Notes under the pieces: model-generated
Databases searched by the model: none
The model's input: the letters and a program-made list of their open reading frames with translations, nothing else
What the model was told of the DNA's origin: nothing
Part shown: one piece after another, positions 1-7,444 of the stretch
How the letters are laid out: each line of letters opens with the position of its first letter
Numbering within the stretch: position 1 is the stretch's first letter
Assembly (NCBI GenBank): GCA_016870475.1
Contig: VGBO01000012.1
Span: forward strand, 1-50,655
Source of the DNA: Actinomycetota bacterium
GTDB lineage: Bacteria > Actinomycetota > Acidimicrobiia > Acidimicrobiales > CAIXPF01
Direction: 5' to 3'
Length of the DNA stretch: 50,655 nt
Position numbers and translations under genes: made by a program

Positions 1-140
1 GACGCGAGTCGACCGGCCTCGCGCTCCGACACCCGCAACAGGTGGAACGCGATGCGCTGCGCGGACTTCGGACCGATCCCGGGGAGCCGACCCAACTCCT
101 CGATCAGGTCCTGCACCGGACCCGCGTACAGCGCCGTCAT
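1..140 (-). CDS. recR: Recombination protein RecR (5' part only)
   Basis: RecR works with RecF and RecO to load RecA at single-stranded gaps. Only the first 46 codons lie in the window. The visible N-terminus has the RecR opening ([16 protein letters not shown]) and the helix-hairpin-helix region [17 protein letters not shown]. The zinc-finger and Toprim parts are beyond the left edge. The ATG overlaps the ybaB stop as ATGA, so the two are translationally coupled at the end of the dnaX-ybaB-recR unit. The order is conserved in many bacteria, which supports the call. Confidence 0.93.
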   Translation of the reverse strand, partial: MTALYAGPVQDLIEELGRLPGIGPKSAQRIAFHLLRVSEREAGRLA

Positions 141-487
141 GACGGCTGACCGGCACCGCCGAGCAACCCGCCGAGCGCGCCGAGGTCGAGGCCGCCCATC
201 GCCGACGCCTGCACCTGCTGCACACGCGCCATGGCGTCACGCAGTGCGGCGAGCACCAGGTCCTCGACCAGTGCGGGATCCGACGGGTCGAGTACCGAGG
301 GGTCGAGCCGCACGCCGACGAACTCGCCGCCGCCCGTCACCCGGACCTCGACGAGGCCGCCGCCGGCCGTTCCGACGACCTCGGCCTGCGCCGCCGCCTG
401 CTGGGCCTGCATCATCTGGCCCGCTGCGCCGAGGAGCGCACCGAGATCCAAACCGCCTGCCTCCGCACCACCGACCTGCTCGGTCAC
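137..487 (-). CDS. ybaB: YbaB/EbfC family nucleoid-associated protein
   Basis: A 116-residue protein, the usual length for the YbaB/EbfC DNA-binding family. These proteins are thought to act as small nucleoid-associated dimers. The C-terminal half has the family core: [21 protein letters not shown] followed by an acidic stretch and [15 protein letters not shown]. The N-terminus is rich in Gly, Ala and Gln ([14 protein letters not shown]). The start is taken as GTG at 487, which overlaps the dnaX stop by four bases (GTGA). Its stop overlaps the recR start as ATGA. The family is clear from sequence and position; the exact cellular role is known only for homologues. Confidence 0.9.
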   Translation of the reverse strand: MTEQVGGAEAGGLDLGALLGAAGQMMQAQQAAAQAEVVGTAGGGLVEVRVTGGGEFVGVRLDPSVLDPSDPALVEDLVLAALRDAMARVQQVQASAMGGLDLGALGGLLGGAGQPS

Positions 488-2337
488 TCCACCACCTCTG
501 CTCCGGGGAACCGCTGCAACACCCGATCGATCGTGGAGACGGCGACATCCGGCGCGTCGGGCAGCGAACGGACCTCCGCGAGGTCGACGAGCTCGTCGGC
601 CGTCGGCATGGGGTCGTCGTCGTGCTCGGCGGGGGCGTCGCGCCCCGGTTCGACCACTGCCGCACCACGGCCGTCGTCGACCACGAGGTCGAGGCGAACC
701 GGACGGCCCACCTGATCGGCCAGGCGGGCCTCCACCTCGGAACTGCGCTCCGCACAACGATCACGGTGCACTGCGGAGGGAAGTGCGATCTGCACGACCG
801 CACCCGACACGCCGACGACCCGACCCGCACGGAACAGCGCCCGCACACCCGGCGGGACACCGTCGAGCACCTCGGTCGACCACACCGCCGCGACCGCAGC
901 GAGCGTGAGCTCCCCCACGGGCGCGCCGGCGGCCGGGGCCGGTTCGGGCTCGGTGGCGCGTTCGGGCGGCGGCGCCGGTTCCGGTTCCGGTGCGGGTTCG
1001 GGCGCTGCCGCGGCCACGGGCGGCGGCGGGGCAGCCGAGCGCGTGGGGTCGGCCTGCAGTTCGGCCAGCCGGCGACGGGCGGCAGCGGCAGGGCCCTCGC
1101 GGGTCGCGGCCGCCGGAGCCACCGGAGCCGCCGGGCGGGCCGTCGCCGCACGCTCGGGCGAGATCGGAGTCGCCGGAGGTGCGGCCGAGGGTGCAGCCGA
1201 CGTCGCAGGCGGAGCGGACGCGGCCACGGAGACCCCGGGGGCGAGCGCCGCCTCGAGCCGGGCGACCCGCTCGACCAGCGCAGTGACCGACACGTCGAGC
1301 TCGGCCCGGGTGAGCCGGACGAGGGCGACCTCGATCGGCACCCTCGGGTCGGGCGCCTGGCGCATCTCGAGCAGCGCCGCGCCGATCATCTCGAGGGATC
1401 GGGTGATCGCCGGTGCGCCGAGCCGGCGCGCCACCTCCTCGACCCGGGCGCGTTCGACATCGGGAAGCGACGCGACCCCCGGCGCAAGGAGCACCAGGAA
1501 CGCGCTGCGCAACCGGTCGAGCAGGTCCTCGGTCACGACCCGGGGCTCACGCCCCGTTGCGAGCGCCCCGGCGAACGCAGCGAGCGCCGCAGCGCCGTCG
1601 CGTTCGCACAGTGCCTCGAGCAGCTCGTCGAGCGGGGCGTCGCCCGCCTGCACGCCGCCGATCGCCGCCACCTGGTCGAGCGCGGAGAGCGTGTCGCGCG
1701 CCGAACCGGCGCCCTTGCGCACCACCCAGGTCACCGCGTCGACGTCGAGGTCGATCGAGGCGTCGGCCATGACCCGACGGACGTGCGCCTCGAGGTCCGA
1801 CGCCGGGATCAGCCCGAACTCGAAGTGCTGGGTGCGCGACCGGATCGTCGGGAGCACCTTCTGCGGGTCGGTCGTGGCGAGCACGAACGTGACGTGCTCC
1901 GGAGGTTCCTCGAGCGTCTTCAGCAGAGCGTTCGACGCCGCCGCCGTCAACATGTGCACCTCGTCGAGGATGTACACCTTCGTGCGGCCCGGCGACCCGA
2001 TCGCCACCCGACTCACGAGTTCGCGGATGTCCTCGACCTTGTTGTTCGACGCGGCGTCGAGCTCGAAGAGGTCGTAGCTCGTCCCCGAGTCGATCGACGT
2101 GCACGACCCGCACACCCCGCACGGTTCGCCCTCGACCGCCTCGGTGCAGTTCAGCGCCTTCGCGAGGATCCGGGCGAGCGAGGTCTTCCCCGTGCCACGG
2201 GGGCCGGAGAACAGGTATGCGTGGCCGGCCCGGTCGTCGCGCACGGCGTTCCGCAACGCCGCGACCACGTGCTCCTGGCCCACGACCTCCCCGAACCGGC
2301 GAGGTCGGTACCGCCGGTACAGGGACTGGTGCACCAC
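484..2337 (-). CDS. dnaX: DNA polymerase III subunit gamma/tau
   Basis: This is the ATPase of the clamp loader that puts the beta clamp on DNA. From GTG 2337 it has 617 residues. It opens with the typical QSLYRRYRPRRFGEVVGQ. It has a Walker A motif (SGPRGTGKTS, about 44-53) and a zinc site of four cysteines (C64, C73, C76, C79). It also has the Walker B region (KVYILDEVHML) and the SRC-type arginine-finger motif (SRTQHFEF). A long Ala/Pro-rich linker follows, then a C-terminal tau-like domain. A more distal in-frame GTG at 2391 would lie inside the SRP RNA, so I chose GTG 2337 (2334 is equally possible). It heads dnaX-ybaB-recR. I saw no slippery site for a separate gamma form. Confidence 0.96.
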   Translation of the reverse strand: MVHQSLYRRYRPRRFGEVVGQEHVVAALRNAVRDDRAGHAYLFSGPRGTGKTSLARILAKALNCTEAVEGEPCGVCGSCTSIDSGTSYDLFELDAASNNKVEDIRELVSRVAIGSPGRTKVYILDEVHMLTAAASNALLKTLEEPPEHVTFVLATTDPQKVLPTIRSRTQHFEFGLIPASDLEAHVRRVMADASIDLDVDAVTWVVRKGAGSARDTLSALDQVAAIGGVQAGDAPLDELLEALCERDGAAALAAFAGALATGREPRVVTEDLLDRLRSAFLVLLAPGVASLPDVERARVEEVARRLGAPAITRSLEMIGAALLEMRQAPDPRVPIEVALVRLTRAELDVSVTALVERVARLEAALAPGVSVAASAPPATSAAPSAAPPATPISPERAATARPAAPVAPAAATREGPAAAARRRLAELQADPTRSAAPPPPVAAAAPEPAPEPEPAPPPERATEPEPAPAAGAPVGELTLAAVAAVWSTEVLDGVPPGVRALFRAGRVVGVSGAVVQIALPSAVHRDRCAERSSEVEARLADQVGRPVRLDLVVDDGRGAAVVEPGRDAPAEHDDDPMPTADELVDLAEVRSLPDAPDVAVSTIDRVLQRFPGAEVVE

Positions 2338-2360
2338 AGCCCGAATGGTAGTGCGAGCCC

Positions 2361-2478
2361 TCGGAGGTGACGGCCAGGAAACCTGAGGCACACCACAGGT
2401 CCGCTGAGAGCTGCTGCCTTCCGGCCCTGACTCGGTTCACGGGCTGCGGTCGCGCAGGGCCCGACCGCCACCTCCGAA
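2361..2478 (-). ncRNA. ffs: Signal recognition particle RNA, small bacterial type
   Basis: On the minus strand the conserved SRP apical domain is visible: GTGAACCGAGTCAGGGCCGG followed by AAGGCAGCAGC. This is the Ffh-binding helix 8 with its GGAA tetraloop. The outer ends pair as a long stem: TCGGAGGTG near 2477 with CACCTCCGA near 2361-2369, extended by CGGTC/GGCCG. This gives about 118 nt. It ends 23 nt before the dnaX start, a common actinobacterial arrangement. Exact ends are estimated from the pairing. Confidence 0.93.
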
Positions 2479-2491
2479 GACTCGCCCCGCC

Positions 2492-2497
2492 AGACTA
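2492..2497 (-). promoter_or_regulatory. Probable -10 box of ffs
   Basis: TAGTCT on the minus strand lies about 13 nt before the predicted 5' end of the SRP RNA and fits the TANNNT form seen across this window. No convincing -35 box is visible. It faces away from the tRNA-Ser(GGA) promoter at 2521. Confidence 0.4.
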
Positions 2498-2520
2498 GCG
2501 CCGCCCGAGGGGCGACCACG

Positions 2521-2526
2521 TAGGCT
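2521..2526 (+). promoter_or_regulatory. Probable -10 box of tRNA-Ser(GGA)
   Basis: TAGGCT lies 14 nt before the first base of the mature tRNA, a normal distance for a short 5' leader. Confidence 0.45.
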
Positions 2527-2540
2527 GCTCCCGTTTCCCG

Positions 2541-2625
2541 GGAGGGATGCGAGAGCGGACGAATCGGCACGCCTGGAGAGCGTGTGTGGGGCAACTCACC
2601 GTGGGTTCGAATCCCACTCCCTCCG
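2541..2625 (+). tRNA. tRNA-Ser, anticodon GGA
   Basis: An 85-nt class II tRNA. The acceptor stem GGAGGGA pairs with TCCCTCC, followed by discriminator G at 2625; CCA is not encoded. The anticodon stem CACGC/GCGTG encloses loop CTGGAGA, so the anticodon is GGA, reading UCC and UCU. There is a long variable arm (TGTGGGGCAACTCAC) as expected for tRNA-Ser. The T arm is GTGGG-TTCGAAT-CCCAC. It lies upstream of tadA, with a strong hairpin in between. Confidence 0.96.
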
Positions 2626-2633
2626 CGGAGGCA

Positions 2634-2661
2634 CCCGGGGGGCCCCAACGGGCCCCCGGGG
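2634..2661 (+). terminator. GC-rich hairpin after tRNA-Ser(GGA)
   Basis: CCCGGGGGGCCC, loop CAAC, then GGGCCCCCGGGG forms a near-perfect 12-bp stem starting 9 nt after the tRNA. There is no T-tract, as is usual in GC-rich actinobacteria. It probably ends the tRNA transcript before tadA. Confidence 0.6.
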
Positions 2662-2685
2662 ACGCACCGTCCCGGCAGCGAGTTG

Positions 2686-2691
2686 TAGCGT
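2686..2691 (+). promoter_or_regulatory. TANNNT -10 box, leaderless start of tadA
   Basis: TAGCGT is followed by 8 nt and then GTG at 2700, so transcription would begin at or next to the start codon. Confidence 0.55.
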
Positions 2692-2699
2692 GCGCGCTC

Positions 2700-3149
2700 G
2701 TGGACGACCTCGACGCCATGGGCCTCGCCCTCGACGAAGCCCGCCTCGCCCTCGACCACGGCGACGTGCCGGTCGGGGCGATCGCCCTGCAAGACGGTGA
2801 GGTCATCGCCCGGGCCCACAACGAACGGGAACTGCTCGGCGACCCGACCGCCCATGCCGAACTGCTCGTCGTGCGGCGCGCGGCGGAGGCGCTCGGCCGC
2901 TGGCGGCTCGACGACGTCACGGTCGTCGTCACGCTCGAACCGTGCATGATGTGCGCCGGCGCGCTGCTCAGCGCCCGGGTCGCCCGCGTCGTCTTCGGCG
3001 CCGACGACCCCAAGGCGGGTGCGTGCGGGTCGCTCTACAACGTGTTCGCCGACCCGCGACTCAACCACGAGATCCCGCTGCGCCCGCGGGTACGCGCGGA
3101 GGAGTGCGGAAACCTGCTCACCAGCTTCTTTCTCGACCGTCGCGGCTGA
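2700..3149 (+). CDS. tadA: tRNA-specific adenosine deaminase TadA
   Basis: TadA converts A34 to inosine in the anticodon of tRNA-Arg(ACG). The 149-residue protein is of normal length and has the zinc cytidine-deaminase fold. HAE (H52, E54) carries one zinc ligand and the proton shuttle. PCMMC (C82, C85) carries the other two ligands. The downstream GADDPKAGACGSL segment is typical of TadA. GTG 2700 is chosen because a TAGCGT box ends 8 nt upstream; ATG 2718 is the alternative. Upstream in-frame codons run into the tRNA gene. It sits between two tRNA-Ser genes, although serine tRNAs are not its known substrate. Confidence 0.93.
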   Translation: MDDLDAMGLALDEARLALDHGDVPVGAIALQDGEVIARAHNERELLGDPTAHAELLVVRRAAEALGRWRLDDVTVVVTLEPCMMCAGALLSARVARVVFGADDPKAGACGSLYNVFADPRLNHEIPLRPRVRAEECGNLLTSFFLDRRG

Positions 3150-3154
3150 CGCGC

Positions 3155-3160
3155 TAGGAT
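3155..3160 (+). promoter_or_regulatory. Probable -10 box of tRNA-Ser(CGA)
   Basis: TAGGAT lies 11 nt before the tRNA 5' end and just after the tadA stop, so this tRNA probably has its own promoter. Confidence 0.5.
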
Positions 3161-3171
3161 TTCGGCCCCGA

Positions 3172-3258
3172 GGAAGGGTGCCAGAGCGGACGAATGGGAC
3201 GGTCTCGAAAACCGTTGTGGTCGCAAGGCCACCGTGGGTTCGAATCCCACCTCTTCCG
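3172..3258 (+). tRNA. tRNA-Ser, anticodon CGA
   Basis: An 87-nt class II tRNA. The acceptor GGAAGGG pairs with CTCTTCC (one G-T pair), with discriminator G at 3258 and no encoded CCA. The anticodon stem ACGGT/ACCGT encloses loop CTCGAAA, giving anticodon CGA, which reads UCG. It has a long variable arm (TGTGGTCGCAAGGCCAC). The T arm GTGGG-TTCGAAT-CCCAC is identical to that of the GGA tRNA upstream. Confidence 0.96.
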
Positions 3259-3276
3259 CAGTGAGGTCCGGCCGGG

Positions 3277-3304
3277 TGGCGGGGGTGTCAGCCCCCCGAC
3301 GCCC
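3277..3304. terminator. Hairpin between tRNA-Ser(CGA) and the small surface-protein gene
   Basis: GGCGGGGG, loop TGTCAG, then CCCCC...CGCC forms a stem about 20 nt after the tRNA. The loop contains the stop codon (TCA on the plus strand, 3288-3290) of the leftward gene, so it may terminate both transcripts. Confidence 0.5.
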
Positions 3305-3715
3305 GTGCCCGACCGACGATGATCCCGCCCGCTGCGACGAGCACGACCGCCCCGCCGAGCGCCACGTAGACGACCCACGACATGCCGCCGCCCCCGTCGG
3401 TGGCGACGTCGGCATCGGTCGAACCGGCCGTGCGCACGGTCCCACCGAGCTGACCGGCCCCCGAGGTCGGCCCCGGCCCGGCCGTGGTCGTGGTCGTCGT
3501 GGTGGTCGACGTCGTGGTCGTGGAGGAGGTGTCGATCGGCGGGATCGTGAGGAACGACGGGTTCACGAGGACGGTCGGCGGGATCGTGATGATTCGGAAC
3601 GTCGTCGCCGGGATACCCGCCTCGCCGACGTGACCGGCGTCAGCAGCAGCGCCACGGCGAAGGCCGCTCCGAGGAGGAGCGGGAGACCGGCGAGGAACCG
3701 ACGCAACGTCCGCAC
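3288..3715 (-). pseudogene. Small single-pass surface protein, apparently split by a frameshift
   Basis: Two reading frames together make one sensible protein. From GTG 3715 (7 nt after a TACGCT box) the first frame gives a signal peptide, VRTLRRFLAGLPLLLGAAFA then VALLLTP, but soon turns into Arg/Ser nonsense and stops at 3563. The other frame continues from about 3634 with GHVGEAGIPATTFRIITIPP, then a Ser/Thr-only linker. It then has an Ala/Gly segment, a membrane helix (WVVYVALGGAVVLVAAGGII) and a short basic tail, ending at 3288. One extra base near the CCGG at 3633-3636 would join them into about 140 residues: secreted, Thr-rich stalk, C-terminal anchor. It could be a true mutation, a sequencing error or programmed frameshifting. 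Function is unknown. Confidence 0.6.
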
Positions 3716-3722
3716 GGCGGGC

Positions 3723-3728
3723 AGCGTA
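3723..3728 (-). promoter_or_regulatory. TANNNT -10 box of the small surface-protein gene
   Basis: TACGCT on the minus strand lies 7 nt before GTG 3715. It overlaps one arm of the hairpin at 3726-3742 that follows infA. Confidence 0.45.
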
Positions 3729-3742
3729 CGCCTTCGGCGCAC
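3726..3742 (-). terminator. Possible hairpin terminator after infA
   Basis: On the minus strand GTGCGCC, loop GAA, GGCGTAC forms a 7-bp stem with one mismatch, 13 nt after the infA stop. It is short and has no T-tract. Confidence 0.35.
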
Positions 3743-3755
3743 GGCCCGCGGGACG

Positions 3756-3980
3756 TCACTTGTAGCGGTAGGTGATCCGCCCGCGCCCGAGGTCGTACGC
3801 CGACACCTCGACCTGCACCCGGTCACCCGGAAGGATCCGGATCCGGTGCTTGCGCATCTTCCCGCTGAGGTGCCCGAGCACCTCGTGGCCGTTGTCCAAC
3901 AGGATGCGGAAGTGGCCGCCCTTCAGGGCTTCCTCCGCACGACCCTCGAGCAGGATGGCGTCGTCTTTGATCTTCGGCAA
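3756..3980 (-). CDS. infA: Translation initiation factor IF-1
   Basis: IF-1 binds the ribosomal A site during initiation. The 74-residue protein is an S1/OB fold with the family core [20 protein letters not shown] and the invariant end [14 protein letters not shown] take the start as TTG 3980 ([13 protein letters not shown]) because AGAAGG lies 8 nt upstream. GTG 3998 would add six atypical residues and precede that Shine-Dalgarno. A TAGCAT box at 4029-4034 suggests a leader of about 40 nt. The gene stands alone, not in the usual rpmJ-rpsM-rpsK-rpsD-rpoA operon, so it may be an extra copy. Confidence 0.9.
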   Translation of the reverse strand: MPKIKDDAILLEGRAEEALKGGHFRILLDNGHEVLGHLSGKMRKHRIRILPGDRVQVEVSAYDLGRGRITYRYK

Positions 3981-4028
3981 GCGGTGAACCTTCTGCACTC
4001 TCGCCCCGGCGGTCCGGGGAACTCCGAC

Positions 4029-4034
4029 ATGCTA
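4029..4034 (-). promoter_or_regulatory. Probable -10 box of infA
   Basis: TAGCAT on the minus strand is about 49 nt before the infA start. The leader carries the AGAAGG ribosome-binding site. Confidence 0.4.
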
Positions 4035-4058
4035 TCGGCCCGGGGAGCGCCCCGCCGA

Positions 4059-4064
4059 TAGCGT
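4059..4064 (+). promoter_or_regulatory. Probable -10 box of the ABC exporter-xseAB unit
   Basis: TAGCGT lies 26 nt before GTG 4091, leaving a short leader with GGGAG at 4082-4086. It diverges from the infA promoter. Confidence 0.4.
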
Positions 4065-4090
4065 GCACGAGCGAACCCCACGGGAGCGAC

Positions 4091-5944
4091 GTGTTCCATT
4101 GGTACGGCTACAACGACCCCGACAAGGTCAAGGGCAAGAGCCTCGACCGCTCCCTCCTGCGGCGCGTCGCCGGCGACGTCACCCCCTACCGGCGACAGAT
4201 CGCCGGGTTCCTCCTCACCGTCGTCATCGGCGCCCTCGTCGGCCTCGCCCCGCCGCTGATCATCCGCGCCCTCATCGACGACGCGATCCCCCGCGCCGAC
4301 CGGGGGCGCATCGACCTGCTCGCCGTGCTCCTCGTCGGCGCCGCCGCCGGCGGTGCGGTGCTCTCGCTCCTCGGCCGCCGCTGGTCGGCCCGCATCGGCG
4401 AAGGCCTCATCTACGACCTGCGCACCCGCCTCTACGACCACATCCAGGCGATGCCGATCGCGTTCTTCACGAACAGCCAGACCGGCTCGCTGATCTCCCG
4501 GCTCAACGGCGACGTCGTCGGCGCCCAGCGGGCCGTCACCGGCACCCTCGGCTCCGCGCTCGACCAGATCGTCACCGTGCTCACCGTCGGCGTCACGATG
4601 CTCGCCCTCGACTGGCGGCTCACCCTCCTCTCCCTCGCCGTGCTCCCCGTGCTCCTCGGGAGCTCGAAGCGGGTCGGTCGCACGCTCCGGGCGATCACCC
4701 GGGAGTCGATGGAGCTCAACGCGGCGATGAGCACGCAGATGACCGAACGATTCGGCGTGTCCGGCGCCCAGCTCGTCACCCTCTTCCGCGGCCAGCGCGC
4801 CGAACAGGCGGCGTTCGCCGGCCGGGCCGACCGGGTGCGGGCCATCGGCGTGCGTTCCGCCGTGTACTCGCGGGCGTTCATGCTCGGCCTCGACATCGTC
4901 GCCGCGCTCGGCACCGCCGCCGTGTACTGGTTCGGCAGCCGGCGTGTCGTCGGCGGCGACCTCGCCATCGGCGACCTCGTCGCCATGGGCCTGCTCGTGA
5001 ACCGGGTGTACCAGCCGCTCATTGCGCTCACCGGGCTGCGCGTCGACGTGCTCACGGCGTTCGTGTCCTTCGAACGGGTCTACGAGGTGCTCGACACCCC
5101 CAACCCGATCACCGACCGACCGGACGCCGTCGCACTGCCCGCACCCCGCGGAGCGATCCGGTTCGAGCACGTGGGGTTCACCTACGCCGCCGCCGCGGAC
5201 ACGACGCTCGCATCGCTCAGCGACGGGGCGACGCTGTCGCGATCCGCCGTGCCGGTCCTCGCCGACATCGACGTCGACGTGGAAGCCGGGCAGCTCGTCG
5301 CGCTCGTCGGGCCGTCGGGCGCCGGGAAGTCGACCCTCGCCGCCCTCCTCCCCCGACTCCACGACGTGACGGCGGGGAGCATCCGCATCGACGGGCACGA
5401 CCTGCGCGACGTCCGCCTCGCCGACCTGCGCGCCGCGATCGTCGTGGTGCCCCAGGACCCCCACCTCTTCCACGACACCATCGCCGCCAACCTCCGCTAC
5501 GCCCGGCCCGACGCAACCGACGACGACCTGCGCAACGCCTGCGAGCTCGCCCAGATCCACGACCTGATCGCGTCGCTGCCCGAGGAGTACGACACCGTCG
5601 TCGGGGACCGCGGCCACCGCATGTCCGGCGGTGAGAAGCAACGGCTCGCCATCGCCCGGATGTTGCTCACGGACCCCGCCGTCGTCGTGCTCGACGAGGC
5701 GACCTCCCACCTCGACGCCGAGAACGAGGTGCTCATCCAACAGGCCCTCGACCGGGCACTCGCCGGACGGACCGCGTTCGTGATCGCCCACCGCCTGTCC
5801 ACCATCGTCGCCGCCGACCAGATCCTCGTCCTCGACGGCGGACGCATCGTCGAGGCGGGCCGACACCACGAACTGCTCGCCGCCGACGGGCTGTACGCCG
5901 ACCTGTACCGGACCCTCCAGCGCGACGAGGCGACCACCGCCTGA
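4091..5944 (+). CDS. ABC transporter, fused membrane and ATPase domains (exporter type)
   Basis: A 617-residue half-transporter that would work as a dimer in the inner membrane. Residues about 30-320 form the six-helix exporter domain, with helices visible near IAGFLLTVVIGALVGLAPPL and IVTVLTVGVTMLALDWRL. The ATPase domain has Walker A GPSGAGKST (about 410), signature MSGGEKQRLAIAR (about 511; Met replaces the usual Leu), Walker B VVVLDEAT and switch IAHRLST. A 15-20 residue insert before VLADIDV is unusual. GTG 4091 follows GGGAG. It resembles lipid or drug exporters (MsbA/LmrA-like), but the substrate cannot be told. xseA starts 14 nt downstream. Confidence 0.9.
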   Translation: MFHWYGYNDPDKVKGKSLDRSLLRRVAGDVTPYRRQIAGFLLTVVIGALVGLAPPLIIRALIDDAIPRADRGRIDLLAVLLVGAAAGGAVLSLLGRRWSARIGEGLIYDLRTRLYDHIQAMPIAFFTNSQTGSLISRLNGDVVGAQRAVTGTLGSALDQIVTVLTVGVTMLALDWRLTLLSLAVLPVLLGSSKRVGRTLRAITRESMELNAAMSTQMTERFGVSGAQLVTLFRGQRAEQAAFAGRADRVRAIGVRSAVYSRAFMLGLDIVAALGTAAVYWFGSRRVVGGDLAIGDLVAMGLLVNRVYQPLIALTGLRVDVLTAFVSFERVYEVLDTPNPITDRPDAVALPAPRGAIRFEHVGFTYAAAADTTLASLSDGATLSRSAVPVLADIDVDVEAGQLVALVGPSGAGKSTLAALLPRLHDVTAGSIRIDGHDLRDVRLADLRAAIVVVPQDPHLFHDTIAANLRYARPDATDDDLRNACELAQIHDLIASLPEEYDTVVGDRGHRMSGGEKQRLAIARMLLTDPAVVVLDEATSHLDAENEVLIQQALDRALAGRTAFVIAHRLSTIVAADQILVLDGGRIVEAGRHHELLAADGLYADLYRTLQRDEATTA

Positions 5945-5958
5945 GCGGGTCCCCCACG

Positions 5959-7200
5959 ATGGACGAGACGCCCACCTTCTCCGTCACCGAGGTCTGCAAC
6001 GGCATCGGCCAGATGATCACCACCACGTTCCCCGACGAGTTCTGGGTGCGCGGTCAGGTGAGCGGGCTGAGTCGACCCCGGTCGGGGCACCTCTACCTCG
6101 ACCTCGTCGACGCCGACGGCGACGGGGGCCGCACCGTCCCCGTGCTGAAGGTCAACCTGTGGGCGGGACGCCGCGCCACCGTCGACCGGCAACTCGCCGA
6201 CGCCGGCGTCGAGCTCGTCGACGGCGTCGAGGTGCGCATCCGCGGGCGGCTCGAGTTCTACCCGCCGCAGGCGCGGGTCTCCTTCATCATGAGCGCCATC
6301 GATCCCGCGTTCACCCTCGGCCAGCTCGCCGAGAACCGCGACCGGATCCTGCGGGCGCTCCACGCCGAAGGGTTGCTGCGGGCGCAGGAACGACTCACCG
6401 TCCCGCTCGTCCCGCTCGACGTCGCGCTCGTCACCTCCCAGGGGAGCGCCGCGGAGGCCGACTTCCTCCACGAGCTCGGCCGCAGCGGCCACACCTTCCA
6501 CGTGCGACCCCACCCCACGCTCGTGCAGGGCACCGGGTCGGTCGCCGCCGTGTGCCGCTCGCTGCGCGAAGCCGCCGCCAGCGGCTGCGACGTCATCGCC
6601 CTCGTGCGCGGCGGCGGGTCGGCCACCGACCTCCAGACCTTCGACGCGGAGGACGTCGCCCGGACCATCGCCGGCCTCGAGGTCGTCGTGTGGACCGGCA
6701 TCGGCCATGAGGTCGACCGCAGCGTCGCGGACGAGGTCGCGCACACGGCCTTCAAGACGCCGACCGCGTGCGCCGCCGGCCTCGTCGAGACCGTCGACGC
6801 ATTCATCGCCGAACTCGCCGACCGTTGGGACGGCATCGCCGTGCGCGCCGGACGCCACCTCGACCGGGCCGCCCACAACCTCGACCATCGCAGCACGATG
6901 ATCGGCGAGCGGGCCGGACGCGTCCTCGCCCACGCCGGAGCGGGCATCGACGAACGCCGGCGACGCATCGGCCGCGACGCCCGGACCGTGCTCGCGCACG
7001 CGGAGGGCGACCTGCGGGTCGCCGAGGCGCGGGCCGTCGCCGCCGACCCGGTGCGTGCCCTCGCACGCGGATGGTCGATCACCCATACCGCGGACGGCCG
7101 CCTCGTCCGCAGCATCGGTGACGCACCACCCGGCACCGAACTCGCAACCCTGCTCGCGGACGGCACCGTCCGCAGTACCGTGCACGCCGATGGCGCGTAA
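5959..7200 (+). CDS. xseA: Exodeoxyribonuclease VII large subunit
   Basis: XseA with several XseB subunits degrades single-stranded DNA into oligonucleotides. The 413-residue protein starts with an OB fold (FWVRGQVSGLSRPRSGHLYLDL). The catalytic region has VALVTSQGSAAEADFL, the IALVRGGGSATDLQTFD motif and GIGHEVDRSVADEVA followed by FKTPTACA, all hallmarks of XseA. The C-terminal coiled-coil segment that binds XseB is present, then the ALARGWSIT motif. Its TAA stop overlaps the start of xseB by 11 bp, so both subunits are made together. It lies in line with the ABC exporter and may share its promoter. Confidence 0.97.
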   Translation: MDETPTFSVTEVCNGIGQMITTTFPDEFWVRGQVSGLSRPRSGHLYLDLVDADGDGGRTVPVLKVNLWAGRRATVDRQLADAGVELVDGVEVRIRGRLEFYPPQARVSFIMSAIDPAFTLGQLAENRDRILRALHAEGLLRAQERLTVPLVPLDVALVTSQGSAAEADFLHELGRSGHTFHVRPHPTLVQGTGSVAAVCRSLREAAASGCDVIALVRGGGSATDLQTFDAEDVARTIAGLEVVVWTGIGHEVDRSVADEVAHTAFKTPTACAAGLVETVDAFIAELADRWDGIAVRAGRHLDRAAHNLDHRSTMIGERAGRVLAHAGAGIDERRRRIGRDARTVLAHAEGDLRVAEARAVAADPVRALARGWSITHTADGRLVRSIGDAPPGTELATLLADGTVRSTVHADGA

Positions 7201-7444
7201 GGGCGACAACGCGAAGCAGATCCCGGAGCCGGACGGCTACGCCGCCGCGCTCGCCGAGCTCGACACGATCCTGCGGGAGCTCGACGACCCGGCGCTCGAC
7301 ATCGACCGGCTCGGTTCCCAGGTGCGGCGCGCCGCCGAACTCGTCGCGTTCTGCCGGCTGCGGATCGAGGGCGCCCGCGCCGACGTCGACGCCGTCGCCG
7401 CCCTCCTCGACGGCGACGAGGACGACGAGGACGACGAGGACTGA
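7190..7444 (+). CDS. xseB: Exodeoxyribonuclease VII small subunit
   Basis: An 84-residue helical protein that binds the XseA coiled coil. The core YAAALAELDTILRELDD then LDIDRLGSQVRRAAELVAF matches the XseB family. The C-terminus is a run of Asp/Glu (DGDEDDEDDED) encoded by a GACGAG-type repeat, longer than in many homologues. ATG 7190 overlaps the xseA end by 11 bp. The stop lies in the left arm of a hairpin shared with the facing gene. Confidence 0.93.
   Translation: MARKGDNAKQIPEPDGYAAALAELDTILRELDDPALDIDRLGSQVRRAAELVAFCRLRIEGARADVDAVAALLDGDEDDEDDED

Noticed and set aside
52-2370. Long plus-strand open frame (772 codons) over dnaX
   Set aside because: It is antisense to a clear dnaX and its Arg/Pro/His-rich product is typical of shadow frames in GC-rich DNA.
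2391-2391. Upstream GTG start for dnaX
   Set aside because: It lies inside the SRP RNA; GTG 2337 begins with the conserved DnaX N-terminus.
3470-3535. GTCGTG/GTGGTC repeats as a tandem repeat array
   Set aside because: They are Thr/Ser codons of the stalk of the small surface protein.
3923-5869. Long minus-strand open frame (648 codons) over the ABC exporter
   Set aside because: The product is Asp/Glu/Gly/His-rich low complexity and lies opposite a gene with all ABC motifs.
7400-7444. GACGAG repeat at the end of xseB as a possible repeat element
   Set aside because: It is the coding sequence of an acidic tail and too short and local for a mobile or CRISPR repeat.
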